55,660 nucleotides of DNA, taken from contig CAJMLK010000016.1 in NCBI GenBank assembly GCA_905214305.1, positions 1 to 55,660 on the forward strand. Direction: 5' to 3'. The position numbers were made by a program, and so were the translations under genes. The notes beneath the pieces were generated by a model. The model ran no database searches and was not told where the DNA came from. It saw nothing but the letters and a program-made list of their open reading frames with translations. The stretch is from an uncultured bacterium (GTDB lineage: Bacteria > Desulfobacterota > Desulfovibrionia > Desulfovibrionales > Desulfovibrionaceae). Of this stretch, positions 26,748 to 34,960 are shown in pieces. Position 1 is the first letter of the stretch; each line of letters opens with the position of its first letter.

Positions 26748-26826
26748 CAAGGGCTGATCCTGTGCCGCTCCCTTCGGGGCGCACATAACTCAGGTGTTGA
26801 CAAAGTAAATCTGGAGGAGATTGTTT

Positions 26827-28065
26827 ATGAAAAACAGATGGATGTTCGGTGGCAGCATGGCACTGTTGCTGCTGCTCACCGTGGGCCAGGCCTTTGCGGC
26901 TGAAGGCTCTGCCCCTGCTGCCGCTGCCCCCGCTCCGGCGGTGGAGGCTCCCAAGGCTCCGGCCAAGGCCATTGATGACCCGGCCATCGCCGCCCAACTG
27001 CAAACGGCTCCGGCTGGTCTCAAGGCCGCCATCGCCGAGCAGATCAAGGTTGCTCCCGAAACCTATAACGCCAGTGCCGAACCTGGGTATCTCGGCATTC
27101 CCGGCGGTCCCAAAATCAATATGATTCTGGCTTTTGGCTGGGCCTTGTGGGTGGGCTGGATTTTCTCCACCGTGGGCGCTTTTGGTGGCGTTATGGCTGG
27201 CGTGGGCCACATGACCGTGCATGGTCTTGGCAACTACGCCAAGTCTTTCGGCAAAACGCCCCTCAACAAGTCCGTTACCGACTCGGTGCGCGCTTCCAAC
27301 CAGATGCTCGCCGGGCTTTCAGCCGTCATCAGTACCTTCAGCTACTATCGTCTGAAGCGTCTGGTGCTGCCTCTGGGCTTTGCTCTGGGCCTCGGTTCCA
27401 TCGTGGGCGCGTATCTGTCCACGTCGCTTACCGCGGGCAAGCTGAACTTTTCTTCCTATCAGGGCTATTTTGGTCTTTTTGTTCTGCTGCTGGGGCTTTA
27501 CCTCATTTGGGAAACGTCCCCTGCCGGGCAGCGCTCCAAGGCCAAGGCCAAGGAAGCTTCCAAGGCTTTTGAGGCTGCCGCCAAGGGCAAAGAGGACGGA
27601 GCCCCTGCCCCCACCGGCGTCAAGCTTGTTTCCTTCAGCATAACACGTTGCGTATTTACGTTCTGCGGCGTGGAATTTTCCTTTAACCCGCTGCTGCCCT
27701 TTATTGGTGGTGTTGTCATCGCCAGTATCGCGACCTTCCTTGGCGTGGGCGGCGGCTTTTTGCTGGTTCCCTTCATTACCAGCGTGACCTCCCTGCCGAT
27801 GTATCTGGCTGCCGGGACCTCGGCTCTGGCCGTTCTTGTGAGCATGATCACGGGTATCACCACCCTTATGCTGCATGGCGTCATGGTTGACTGGAATCTG
27901 GTGAGCATCGAGCTTGTGGGCGTGGCCGTGGGTTCTATCATTGGACCCTTTACGTCGCGGTTTTTCTCTGAAATCTGGCTCAAGCGCCTCTTCATCGTGC
28001 TGGCCCTGTATGTGGGGACCGACTATGTGTTGCGCGGTTTCTTCCAGATCAGGATGTTTGGCTAG
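26827..28065 (+). CDS. TauE/SafE family (DUF81) membrane permease
   Basis: TauE/SafE proteins are membrane permeases linked to export or uptake of sulfite, sulfonates and related anions. The 412-aa protein starts with a probable signal sequence (MKNRWMFGGSMALLLLLTVGQAFAA). An Ala/Pro-rich periplasmic segment of about 75 residues follows, then two permease halves: ILAFGWALWVGWIFSTVGAFGGVMAG and FIGGVVIASIATFLGVGGGFLLVPF, with the repeated G-x-GGG pattern. A soluble Lys/Ala-rich loop lies between them. The ATG at 26827 follows TGGAGGAGATTGTTT. It is a paralogue of the shorter TauE at 45.7 kb. The true substrate is unknown. Confidence 0.85.
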   Translation: MKNRWMFGGSMALLLLLTVGQAFAAEGSAPAAAAPAPAVEAPKAPAKAIDDPAIAAQLQTAPAGLKAAIAEQIKVAPETYNASAEPGYLGIPGGPKINMILAFGWALWVGWIFSTVGAFGGVMAGVGHMTVHGLGNYAKSFGKTPLNKSVTDSVRASNQMLAGLSAVISTFSYYRLKRLVLPLGFALGLGSIVGAYLSTSLTAGKLNFSSYQGYFGLFVLLLGLYLIWETSPAGQRSKAKAKEASKAFEAAAKGKEDGAPAPTGVKLVSFSITRCVFTFCGVEFSFNPLLPFIGGVVIASIATFLGVGGGFLLVPFITSVTSLPMYLAAGTSALAVLVSMITGITTLMLHGVMVDWNLVSIELVGVAVGSIIGPFTSRFFSEIWLKRLFIVLALYVGTDYVLRGFFQIRMFG

Positions 28066-28120
28066 AAGCATTCAGGATTGAAATGCGCGGCAAGGATTTA
28101 ACGTAAATCCTTGCCGCAAA
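28063..28120. repeat. Palindromic repeat starting at the TauE stop codon
   Basis: After TAGAAGCATTCAGGATTGAAATGC comes a perfect 14-bp stem, with GCGGCAAGGATTTA at 28087-28100 and TAAATCCTTGCCGC at 28104-28117, separated by only three bases. There is no T-run, so it is not a classical terminator, though it may protect the 3' end. The same layout (GCATTTCA-gtt-TGAAATGC then a second hairpin) recurs at 33415-33466. Confidence 0.55.
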
Positions 28121-28406
28121 ACTGAAGCTGACGGGCCTGACCTGTCCCGGCCGCTGGTTTCCAACCGGATGGCATGTTTCAGGTTGAGCATGCGGGCCGG
28201 GCGTGGATTCGGCTGTGCGTGGATTCGGCCGTGCAGCTCTGATGATTTACGGCGGTCTGCCTGACTGAAAACGGCGCGCTTGGTGCTGCTTTTCGTGTGG
28301 TGCGGCCGTCTGCAAAATAATGGCGCGGGGAGAATTGTCTCCACCGCGCCGTTGCGTTATCCTCCAGATGCAGATGATTCTTGAGAGCGCACATTCTCCA
28401 GGCCTG
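28121..28406. other. Gene-free stretch with a short tandem repeat and a hairpin
   Basis: No gene is evident. A 16-base unit, GCGTGGATTCGGCTGT, occurs twice in tandem at 28201-28232 with one change. A hairpin GGCGCGGGGAGA / TCTCCACCGCGCC at 28322-28350 has a single bulge and no T-run. Confidence 0.4.
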
Positions 28407-28570
28407 GAGCAATTTTACTTTGAAATTGCTCAGGCGGATGCGTGAGCAGACGCCCACCGCAGAGGAGAAAGCCGCGGATCAGAGCAGCAGAGCTGTTTGT
28501 GCGCTGTTGCGCGCCGCAGCAGGCGTGCTGGAAGCATTGAGAATGGATATTCTCAATGCGATAATGTTCT
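28407..28570. repeat. AGAGC-type dispersed repeat A, copy 1
   Basis: It begins GAGCAATTTTACTTTGAAAT, runs through GGCGGATGCGTGAGCAGACG and GGAAGCATTGAGAATGGA, and ends TATTCTCAATGCGATAATGT plus TCT. The same blocks in the same order occur at 29311-29458 and 34961-35106. Near the right end TTGAGAAT-ggat-ATTCTCAA is a hairpin. No coding capacity. It looks like a small non-autonomous palindromic element. Confidence 0.75.
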
Positions 28571-28688
28571 GCGCTATGCTCGCGCCGGAGTCTGACCGCA
28601 GAAGCAGATCGCGCCTGCACCTTGCGGCGGGCGGCTGTTCTTTTCATACACCCAAGCCCGGAAGGCATCACAAGCTTCCTCTACAGCC

Positions 28689-29231
28689 ATGGAAACATTT
28701 CTGATCTGGATTGACCCTGTTTTTGTGCTGCCTTTTCGCGTGATACCGCATCCCGAAACAGGCTACATTTTCGGCATGGGTTGCCTGGCGCTCATGGCCG
28801 TTATCATCGGCCTTGTCACCCTGAGCTTTGCCAACAGGCTGCACGCCCGGAGACTGAAGAAGTATCAGGATCAGATGCAGCACTACCACAAGCTTGGTGA
28901 ACAAGCCCTGACGGGGGGCGACAAGCAGGCATTCAAGGCTGTGAACAGTCAGGGGCACGAAGCCTTTGGTTATCATTTTTCTCTGAGTGGGGCGCTTTTT
29001 GTCGCCTCATTGTGGCCTATCCCCATAATGTTTGCCTGGATAAAATTGCGCTTCGGGCTGTTAAGCCCGGTGCTGCCGTTCGAGTTGCCCCTTTTCGGCA
29101 ACCAGCCGGGCATGATTTTCTGGTTTTTGCTCTGGTATATTCCCCTGCGCATGTATTTTTCGCGTGTATGGCGCAAGCTTCAGCTGCGCAAGCGTGAGCC
29201 GCTCACTGATCAAAAAATCATGTATCCCTGA
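28689..29231 (+). CDS. Small membrane protein, possibly EMC3/DUF106-like (Oxa1 superfamily)
   Basis: This 180-aa protein has a transmembrane segment at about residues 26-48. A charged, probably coiled-coil stretch follows (RLKKYQDQMQHYHKLGEQAL then GGDKQAFKAVNSQGHEAFGY), then two more hydrophobic segments at about 97-118 and 139-160. One helix, a cytoplasmic coiled coil, then two helices is the layout of EMC3/TMCO1/archaeal DUF106 insertase-like proteins. The Q-x-GDKxAxKxxxxQ stretch also resembles them. This is an inference from topology. The ribosome binding site before the ATG is weak. It stands alone between two copies of repeat A. Confidence 0.65.
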   Translation: METFLIWIDPVFVLPFRVIPHPETGYIFGMGCLALMAVIIGLVTLSFANRLHARRLKKYQDQMQHYHKLGEQALTGGDKQAFKAVNSQGHEAFGYHFSLSGALFVASLWPIPIMFAWIKLRFGLLSPVLPFELPLFGNQPGMIFWFLLWYIPLRMYFSRVWRKLQLRKREPLTDQKIMYP

Positions 29232-29310
29232 GCGGTCTGTCTTTCTGTGGGAGTCGGTGAATGTTTTTGCGGGCCGAGGGAGCAGAGGCTGCCGATGGTT
29301 GAAGGCCATC

Positions 29311-29458
29311 GAGCAAGTTTGCGTTGAAATTGCTCCGGCGTTTGTGTGTGCTGGCGCCCGCAGCAGAGGCGTAAGCACTGTCTATTTGCGCTGTTACGCG
29401 CCGGGGCAGGCGGCTTGGAAGCATTGAGAATGAATATCTTCAATGCGAAAATGCTGTG
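29311..29458. repeat. AGAGC-type dispersed repeat A, copy 2
   Basis: It begins GAGCAAGTTTGCGTTGAAAT and contains GCTGTTACGCGCCGGGGCAG and GGAAGCATTGAGAATGAATA. It ends TCAATGCGAAAATGCTGT. Same order of blocks as copies 1 and 3, with the left end more diverged. Gene-free sequence continues to the promoter at 29600. Confidence 0.75.
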
Positions 29459-29599
29459 GAAGCGGCAAGGCGCAAATGGTTTTGGAGCCACAGAAGTGGC
29501 AGGGCGCAGAACGGCAGGAACGGAACCGGCAAGAGTGCAGACGTGGCCGGTGCGCAGCAGGCGCGAGGTATTGGAAAAAAGTAATCGCTTGAGCATGTG

Positions 29600-29627
29600 T
29601 TGACAATGAATTTCAATTTCATATAAT
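29600..29627 (+). promoter_or_regulatory. Consensus sigma-70 promoter of the 102-aa gene
   Basis: TTGACA at 29600-29605 and TATAAT at 29622-29627 match the consensus exactly at 16-base spacing. The start codon is 45 bases beyond the -10. A TGAATTTCA palindrome lies in the spacer. A repressor such as Fur could bind there, but this is weakly supported. Confidence 0.8.
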
Positions 29628-29672
29628 ATGCCCATTGAGATAATGACTTTTCTCGTACCGCAAGGAGAAATT

Positions 29673-29981
29673 ATGGCAACACGCTTTGGCACTTCGCAGG
29701 AAATGATCATTCAAAGTGTTGAGGAAAATGACTCCACGTTTCTGCTGGCCATTGACAGCGCCGGGCTGTATATGACCACCGCAAATTATGTGGGCAAAAG
29801 TATGGCCGACCGCAACCGCTATAGCAGTACCACCCGGCAGGATGTTGCCGCACGTCTTGGTGCACTGGGCCTGAATGCTGAAGAACTTTGGAAAAACAAC
29901 CAGCACCTGATTCAGAACGAAACCGTTTCTGCCAAGAAGGTTAACCCGCTCAAGGCTTCCAAGCGTGGCTCCAAGGGCTAG
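29673..29981 (+). CDS. Unrecognised 102-aa soluble protein
   Basis: I do not recognise this family. The protein is hydrophilic, with no signal peptide or membrane segment and no cysteines. The middle (ADRNRYSSTTRQDVAARLGALGLNAEELWKNNQHL) looks helical, and the end is basic (KASKRGSKG), so nucleic-acid binding is possible but unproven. The ATG at 29673 follows CAAGGAGAAATT. The ATG at 29628 sits directly on the -10 element and cannot be the start of a normal leader. A perfect consensus promoter suggests it is highly expressed, at least when any repressor is absent. Confidence 0.75.
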   Translation: MATRFGTSQEMIIQSVEENDSTFLLAIDSAGLYMTTANYVGKSMADRNRYSSTTRQDVAARLGALGLNAEELWKNNQHLIQNETVSAKKVNPLKASKRGSKG

Positions 29982-30198
29982 CGCGGCTCACGTGCAATAG
30001 CACGCGCCGTTTTCATTTGGGTCGCCCTGACGGCGGGTGATGCGGGGCTGGCAGGGGCTGCCCCCATTCACAATCGCTCTGTGTTCCCACTGCACGATCC
30101 CCAGAGGCCGCAAATATTTCGCCTTGGCGAGCATTGGCGGCTTTGTTGCGGATGTTTGCCTGCTTTGCGCATGCCTTTGCGCAAAGCAGGCAATTATT

Positions 30199-30753
30199 TT
30201 ATGGTTGCGCCTTTTTCTCCGGGGCCTTTTCATACTCTATGGGCTGACCCTGACTGTCGCAAAGGTTCATCAGCAGTGTTTTTCCGTTGTCGGCCACTTT
30301 GAAAAGGCCAAAGCGGGCACGCTCGTAACGTTTTGCGCTGCCTTCTTCAAAATAGAATGCCGACGCCGCAGTGAGAACTCTGTGGTTTCGCAATTTGTAT
30401 GACAGCAGAAATTCACCATCCCGCAAGGGGCCGCCGTCATACAGGCGCACAAATTCTGCAACTCCGGCAACAGGAGTATTGCTTACCCGCAGCACGGCCT
30501 GCCCCTGATCGGGGATGTCGCGGCTTGAAGCTCTGGTGTTTTGGGGGGTGTCCCTCAGGGCGGAATATATCTCTCCGTTAACCACATAGCTGAGACTCAT
30601 GTAGTCGCCCATGAGCAGGGCACGCGGGTCAACGGGAGCCAGTGGCAGGAGTATGGTTTTGCCGTCCGCAATGAGGTGCTCCATCTTTTGTACGGAGAAT
30701 ATGTAGCCCGCGAAAAACAGCACCAGTACCGCTATGATATATGCCTTACGCAT
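30199..30753 (-). CDS. GDYxxLxY-motif membrane-anchored protein
   Basis: The 184-aa protein has one N-terminal transmembrane or uncleaved signal segment (about residues 5-22) and a domain on the outer side with the name-giving motif GDYMSLSY (about residues 49-56). Members usually stand next to DUF2157/DUF4401 membrane proteins, exactly as here: its start overlaps the end of the upstream gene by 8 bases. AAAGGAGGCAGCCC precedes the ATG. Function unknown in the family. The pair presumably forms one membrane complex. Confidence 0.85.
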   Translation of the reverse strand: MRKAYIIAVLVLFFAGYIFSVQKMEHLIADGKTILLPLAPVDPRALLMGDYMSLSYVVNGEIYSALRDTPQNTRASSRDIPDQGQAVLRVSNTPVAGVAEFVRLYDGGPLRDGEFLLSYKLRNHRVLTAASAFYFEEGSAKRYERARFGLFKVADNGKTLLMNLCDSQGQPIEYEKAPEKKAQP

Positions 30754-33049
30754 GGGCTGCCTCCTTTTTCGTGGTTTTTGCAGACCAGGTGCGTAAAATA
30801 AGGGCTATCAACAGCAGGATAATGCCGCTCATTACCAGATACAGAGATTTTTCGGCAAAAGAAACATTAAGCGTGTAGTAGTAAAAGGTCATGTAGATCA
30901 TCAGGTAGGCCAGCACAAATCCCTGCATGACCAGATTGCCCATCTGCCGCGCCAGAGCCAGACCCAGAAGGGCCAGTACCACGCCCGGCAGATATAATGA
31001 CAGCGCAAATGAGGCGACCGCACCCAGCAGCACGGCGGTGCGCGCGAGGGCTTGCCGTCCCCGGCTCAAAAATACGGCAAGGTAGCCCAGCCCCAGCGCT
31101 GCTCCGATGCTCATGCCCTGATTGGCGCCCATAATCAGGATCTCCGTTGTCAGCAGATACCATGTGACGAGAGAATATATCTGGCTGACCAGCATGCCCG
31201 TATACGCGCCGAAAAACACGGCATCGGCATTGTGGGCTGCTGCTTTGCCGCGCCACGATTTTTCATGCAGGCAAAAATACGCAAGCCCCAGGCTGACGGC
31301 GGCCCACCACACCAGCGGCAGATACGCAAGAGCTTTGACGGATACGATTTCCAGCCAGCCCGGACCGTCAATGAACAGGAAGCTCAGGCCGAGAGCTACC
31401 GCCGTAACAACGCCCCCGGCCGCCAGAAAGGTGTAGGGCGGGTTTCGCATGAACCAGCCGACAACAGTCAGCAGTAAGGCAAGCAAAAAAAGGCTGGGCC
31501 ACGCGTTTTCGGCCGTGAGAAAAAGGCTTATGGAAATGCCCACAGTGCCTGTAATGGCAAGGGCAAAGCCGAAATGACGTGTGAATGTGGTGTTTTTTGC
31601 CAGCAAGGCCCGGCCCAGAAGAAGTATGGGGATGGACGCCATAAAGATGGCCGCTTCCTCATGGGTGACGATTTGCAGGCTTACAAAAATGGAAAAGGCA
31701 AGAAAGCCGGTGAAAAGGCAGGCTGCCAGCCAGCCGCCGAAAGCAGGCAGCATCCTGACATACCAGGGCGAGAAAGGGGTGTTCATGATCGGCAGAGGCG
31801 TTTTCTGATCTATCAAACCCTGGCTCTGCAGGTATTCCCACAGCCTTTGCCACGAAATCCCCGGCGCGTCATGAACAAAAAAGGAATGGTTGTGTGATGT
31901 CGTGATCTCTGCGTTGTTTTTTTCTGCGGCCATGCTTTTTTGCAGGTGCAAAAGCAGTTTTGCCAGACCCGCAGTGACGCCCGTCACCAGCAGCCCCCAG
32001 AAGAGCAGGGCCGTGCCTGTTCCAGCGCTGAAGAACAGTTCCGCATCAGCCAGAAATGCCAGAAAAACAGTTGTCGCTGCACCAAGCAGCACAGCCAGCA
32101 TGAAAAGGTCTGGTTCTCTTTGGCGATACCACCACCACGAGATACCGCCTGTGATCACGGCAAAAAACGGCACAAACTGATGTGGCAGCCAGAGGAAACT
32201 CTCGTCTGTCAGGGAATAGTCAAAAAAAATGTACATCAGCAGATATGCCGTGCAGCGGGCGATCAGATCAAAGAAAAGCAGTCTGGGCATCCAGCGCGAA
32301 CGCAGCCATGATTGCCGGGCGCGTTGTACGGCCCGTCGTGCGGCCCATTCCCATATGATGATGGCGCAGGCAATGACCAAAAGCCATTCGGGAAGGATGA
32401 AAAAAGCTCCAAGGGCATCAAAGGGCGATGAAAAGCTGCGGCCAAACCAGAGGGCTGCAAAAAGGCTGCCCACGATCCACGCGGTAAACCACAGGCCGAC
32501 CTGCTTGCCGACCAGCGCCAGCAGGCAGAGCAAAACCGTCCATACCCTGAAAAGTTCCCACAATTCCGCGCCGGTTTGATAGGTTTGGCCGAATACGGCC
32601 ATCATGGGACCCATGCTGATGCCGCAGGCCAGCAGCAATATCTGCCCAGGCCGTGTGTCAGGGCCAAGAACTACCGCCCCGGCGCCGGTTGCCGCCACCA
32701 GAGAACCCACAAGGGCCATGCGCTCAAAAGGCGAAATGGTTCCCCAGTTCCAGGCAATGAAACAGATAACGCCCGCCAGAAAAAAGAGTGCACCCCCCAG
32801 CAGAAAAATGTTCCGCCAGTAGGTCATCCAGGCTTTGCCGTCCGGGGTGAAGCCACAAAATTCCAGAGATTTTTGCCATGCCTCCGGGGAGAGGGCGCCT
32901 GCATCGCACAGGGCGGTCAGGCTTCCTCGTGTCAGGGAAGGCAGAAGGTTTTCAGTTGCGCTGTTTGCGCTGTTTGCGCCATATGGGGCATCTTGAGCGG
33001 TGCTTGCGGCAGCGCTTTGCTCTCCGGCACTGGACATGTCATTATTCAT
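30746..33049 (-). CDS. DUF2157/DUF4401 polytopic membrane protein
   Basis: A 767-aa protein with about twenty hydrophobic segments. The N-terminal soluble part (about residues 36-75, LTRGSLTALCDAGALSPEAW) and first helices match DUF2157. The C-terminal half resembles DUF4401, so this is a fused version of two proteins that are often separate. A soluble segment of about 60 residues (HNHSFFVHDAPGISWQRLWE) divides the halves. Start at ATG 33047-33049. A second ATG four codons later is possible. Overlaps the GDYxxLxY gene. Role unknown. Confidence 0.8.
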   Translation of the reverse strand: MNNDMSSAGEQSAAASTAQDAPYGANSANSATENLLPSLTRGSLTALCDAGALSPEAWQKSLEFCGFTPDGKAWMTYWRNIFLLGGALFFLAGVICFIAWNWGTISPFERMALVGSLVAATGAGAVVLGPDTRPGQILLLACGISMGPMMAVFGQTYQTGAELWELFRVWTVLLCLLALVGKQVGLWFTAWIVGSLFAALWFGRSFSSPFDALGAFFILPEWLLVIACAIIIWEWAARRAVQRARQSWLRSRWMPRLLFFDLIARCTAYLLMYIFFDYSLTDESFLWLPHQFVPFFAVITGGISWWWYRQREPDLFMLAVLLGAATTVFLAFLADAELFFSAGTGTALLFWGLLVTGVTAGLAKLLLHLQKSMAAEKNNAEITTSHNHSFFVHDAPGISWQRLWEYLQSQGLIDQKTPLPIMNTPFSPWYVRMLPAFGGWLAACLFTGFLAFSIFVSLQIVTHEEAAIFMASIPILLLGRALLAKNTTFTRHFGFALAITGTVGISISLFLTAENAWPSLFLLALLLTVVGWFMRNPPYTFLAAGGVVTAVALGLSFLFIDGPGWLEIVSVKALAYLPLVWWAAVSLGLAYFCLHEKSWRGKAAAHNADAVFFGAYTGMLVSQIYSLVTWYLLTTEILIMGANQGMSIGAALGLGYLAVFLSRGRQALARTAVLLGAVASFALSLYLPGVVLALLGLALARQMGNLVMQGFVLAYLMIYMTFYYYTLNVSFAEKSLYLVMSGIILLLIALILRTWSAKTTKKEAAHA

Positions 33050-33157
33050 AATAAGTTCTCATGGTTGCGTGTCGTCGCAATGGAGGTCGGGCGACCGGGG
33101 ATTCTGGTGAAATGCAGAAGGGTCTGGCAGGTCCCCCGTGGTGGAATGGGTGTTTTT

Positions 33158-33292
33158 GAGCAATGCAACTTTGAAACTGCCCTGCTGACGCGAAGGCGGC
33201 AGCCACCACCAAGTGGCGTGGGTTCTGGAGAAAAACACGTTTTTCGCCAGAATGATGCGTTGAAACAGGGAGTGTTTCATAAGCAACATGCT
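33158..33292 (+). repeat. Dispersed repeat B, copy 1
   Basis: From CTGCTGACGCGAAGGCGGCA through CCACCACCAAGTGGCG and CCAGAATGATGCGTTG to ACAGGG-GTGTTTCA it matches the reverse complement of 35464-35585 almost base for base, with a handful of changes. The left end, GAGCAATGCAACTTTGAAAC, resembles the left end of repeat A. Non-coding. Confidence 0.75.
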
Positions 33293-33347
33293 TCAGAAAC
33301 AGGTGTTCGTGTAGTGGCAGGATGTTGGCACAGAATCCATGCGCATC

Positions 33348-33517
33348 AGAGCAACTTCAAGGTGACGTTGCGCTGGTGGTTGCGCGCAGCCGCCAGCTCT
33401 TGTGGGCAGGTCTTGGCATTTCACGTTTGAAATGCGCGCAGGGGCAGGGTTTGCAAACCCCTGTGCGAAACAGGCGCAGACAGCATTTGCCTGCGCCTGT
33501 TTCAAGCATGGATGGCG
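33348..33517. repeat. Cluster of palindromic repeat remnants downstream of the OYE gene
   Basis: AGAGCAACTTCAAGG to GCCAGCTCT (33348-33400) looks like a diverged left half of repeat A. GCATTTCACGTTTGAAATGC (from 33416) and a GGGGTTTGCAAACCCC-like hairpin (to 33466) parallel the repeat at 28063. Then a 13-bp perfect stem GAAACAGGCGCAG (33467-33479) / CTGCGCCTGTTTC (33491-33503) follows. No T-run is present, but the last hairpin could end the OYE transcript. Confidence 0.45.
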
Positions 33518-34615
33518 TCAGACAAAGAGGTTTTTGAGCCTGTGAGGCTGGCAACGCAGATATTGCCGGGGCGTGTCGGCAATGGAGACGCCCAGGGCCG
33601 CTGCGGCATGCCAGGGCCAGCGCGGGTCATACATCATGGCCCGGCCCACGGCAACCATATCGGCCTGACCACTGACAATAATGCCCGCGGCCAGTTCCGG
33701 CTCAGTGATAAGACCCACGGCTATGACGGGCAGACTGTGTACAGCCTGCTTGATGGTCTGGGCCAGATGCACCTGATAGCCGGGGGCAAGCTCAATTTTC
33801 TGTTCGGGCGTCAGGCCCCCGCCGGAAACGTGGATAAAGGCGGCTCCGGCCTTTTCCAGCTGCTGGGCCAGCACGGCGCATTCCTTCACATCCCAGCCGC
33901 CCGGGGCAAAGTCCGTACCCGAAACGCGCATGCCCACCGGCATGGAGGTGGGCAGGGCCTTGCGCACTGCCGCAAAGACCTGCATGGGAAAGCGCATTCT
34001 GTTTTCAAGGCTGCCGCCGTAGGCATCTTCTCTTTTATTGGACAAGGGGGAAAGAAATTCGTGCAGCAGATAACCGTGGGCCGCGTGCAGCTCCACTGCC
34101 TTGTAGCCTGCGCGTTGTGCGCGCAGCGCCGCCGTGACAAAAGACGCGGTCAGCCGGTCCATGTCGGCAGCATCCAGAGCGGAAGGAACAGGGGAGGCCG
34201 CGTCAAAGGGCAGGGCGGAAGGAGCGCAGACATTCCAGCCGCCTTCGTGAAGCCCCAGGGGGCCGCGCCCTTCCCACGGGCGGGCTGTGGAGCCTTTGCG
34301 CCCGGAATGGCCCAACTGGACAGCCATGGGCGTGGAGGAAAACGCGCCGATGAATTCCAGCATGCCTTTGTGCAGTGCTTCGTGCTCGTCATTCCACAGG
34401 CCAAGGTCGCCAGGGGATATCCTGCCCTCGGGTTCCACGGCTGTGGCTTCAACAATGAGCAGCCCGGCGCCGGAAACGGCCAGATGCCCGTAATGCATGT
34501 GGTGCCAATGGGTGGGGCGTCCCTCATCAGCCGAATACTGATCCATCGGGGGGATGACAATGCGGTTGGCAAGCTCCAGCCCGCCGAGATTGATGGAAGA
34601 AAAAAGAGTGTTCAT
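33518..34615 (-). CDS. NADH:flavin oxidoreductase, Old Yellow Enzyme family (YqjM-like)
   Basis: An FMN TIM-barrel ene-reductase of 365 aa that reduces activated C=C bonds with NAD(P)H. Active-site residues are visible: PPMDQYSA near residue 25 with the catalytic tyrosine, ELHAAHGYLLHEFLSPLSNKREDAYGGS with the two histidines, and the FMN phosphate-binding region near VAVGRAMMYDP. In the well-studied YqjM class the motif is PMCMYS. Here the flavin-tuning cysteine is replaced by aspartate. The ATG follows GGAGGCGC. The gene stands alone. The substrate is unknown. Confidence 0.92.
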   Translation of the reverse strand: MNTLFSSINLGGLELANRIVIPPMDQYSADEGRPTHWHHMHYGHLAVSGAGLLIVEATAVEPEGRISPGDLGLWNDEHEALHKGMLEFIGAFSSTPMAVQLGHSGRKGSTARPWEGRGPLGLHEGGWNVCAPSALPFDAASPVPSALDAADMDRLTASFVTAALRAQRAGYKAVELHAAHGYLLHEFLSPLSNKREDAYGGSLENRMRFPMQVFAAVRKALPTSMPVGMRVSGTDFAPGGWDVKECAVLAQQLEKAGAAFIHVSGGGLTPEQKIELAPGYQVHLAQTIKQAVHSLPVIAVGLITEPELAAGIIVSGQADMVAVGRAMMYDPRWPWHAAAALGVSIADTPRQYLRCQPHRLKNLFV

Positions 34616-34960
34616 GCGCCTCCTGCCTTTGCAGCCTCAAGGCTCGTATTTTATGTCTGCCGCAGGTACGGGGTCCGGGCAGAAAATTATTATGGGGTCG
34701 CATCCTGAAAAGGATGCCATTTTCCTGATTATGCGCCTGAAAGTGGCATAGGGCAAGCGCAGCCGGTCACGCAGCCCGGCATAATTTCTTTTGTATCTTG
34801 TATCTCCCGGTAATATAACGTACAAAAGTGCTTCAGGCTGTACCAGCATCGATGCTGTTCTGGCGGGTTCTTCCGAAAGAACGTTCCCGCCACGGATTTT
34901 GGCATGCTGCCTTTGAGAACAGGTGTTCTCAGGTTTTTCCGGGTGCTCGGCGTGGTGATC
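34616..34960 (+). ncRNA. Candidate small RNA region (about 34825-34938)
   Basis: There is no gene here. On the plus strand TTGTAT (34791-34796) and TATAAC (34814-34819), spaced 17 bases, form a plausible promoter. The region that follows holds a hairpin GGCGGGTTCTT / AAGAACGTTCCCGCC (34862-34891). A second one, TGAGAAC-AGGT-GTTCTCA (34914-34931), is followed by GGTTTTT, i.e. terminator-like. Together they would give an RNA of about 110 nt. The second hairpin resembles the GAGAA...TTCTC hairpin of repeat A, so it may simply be repeat debris. Confidence 0.25.

Noticed and set aside
28407..28704. Plus-strand frame through repeat A copy 1 toward the EMC3-like gene
   Set aside because: It consists of repeat sequence and shows no conservation; the next gene has its own start.
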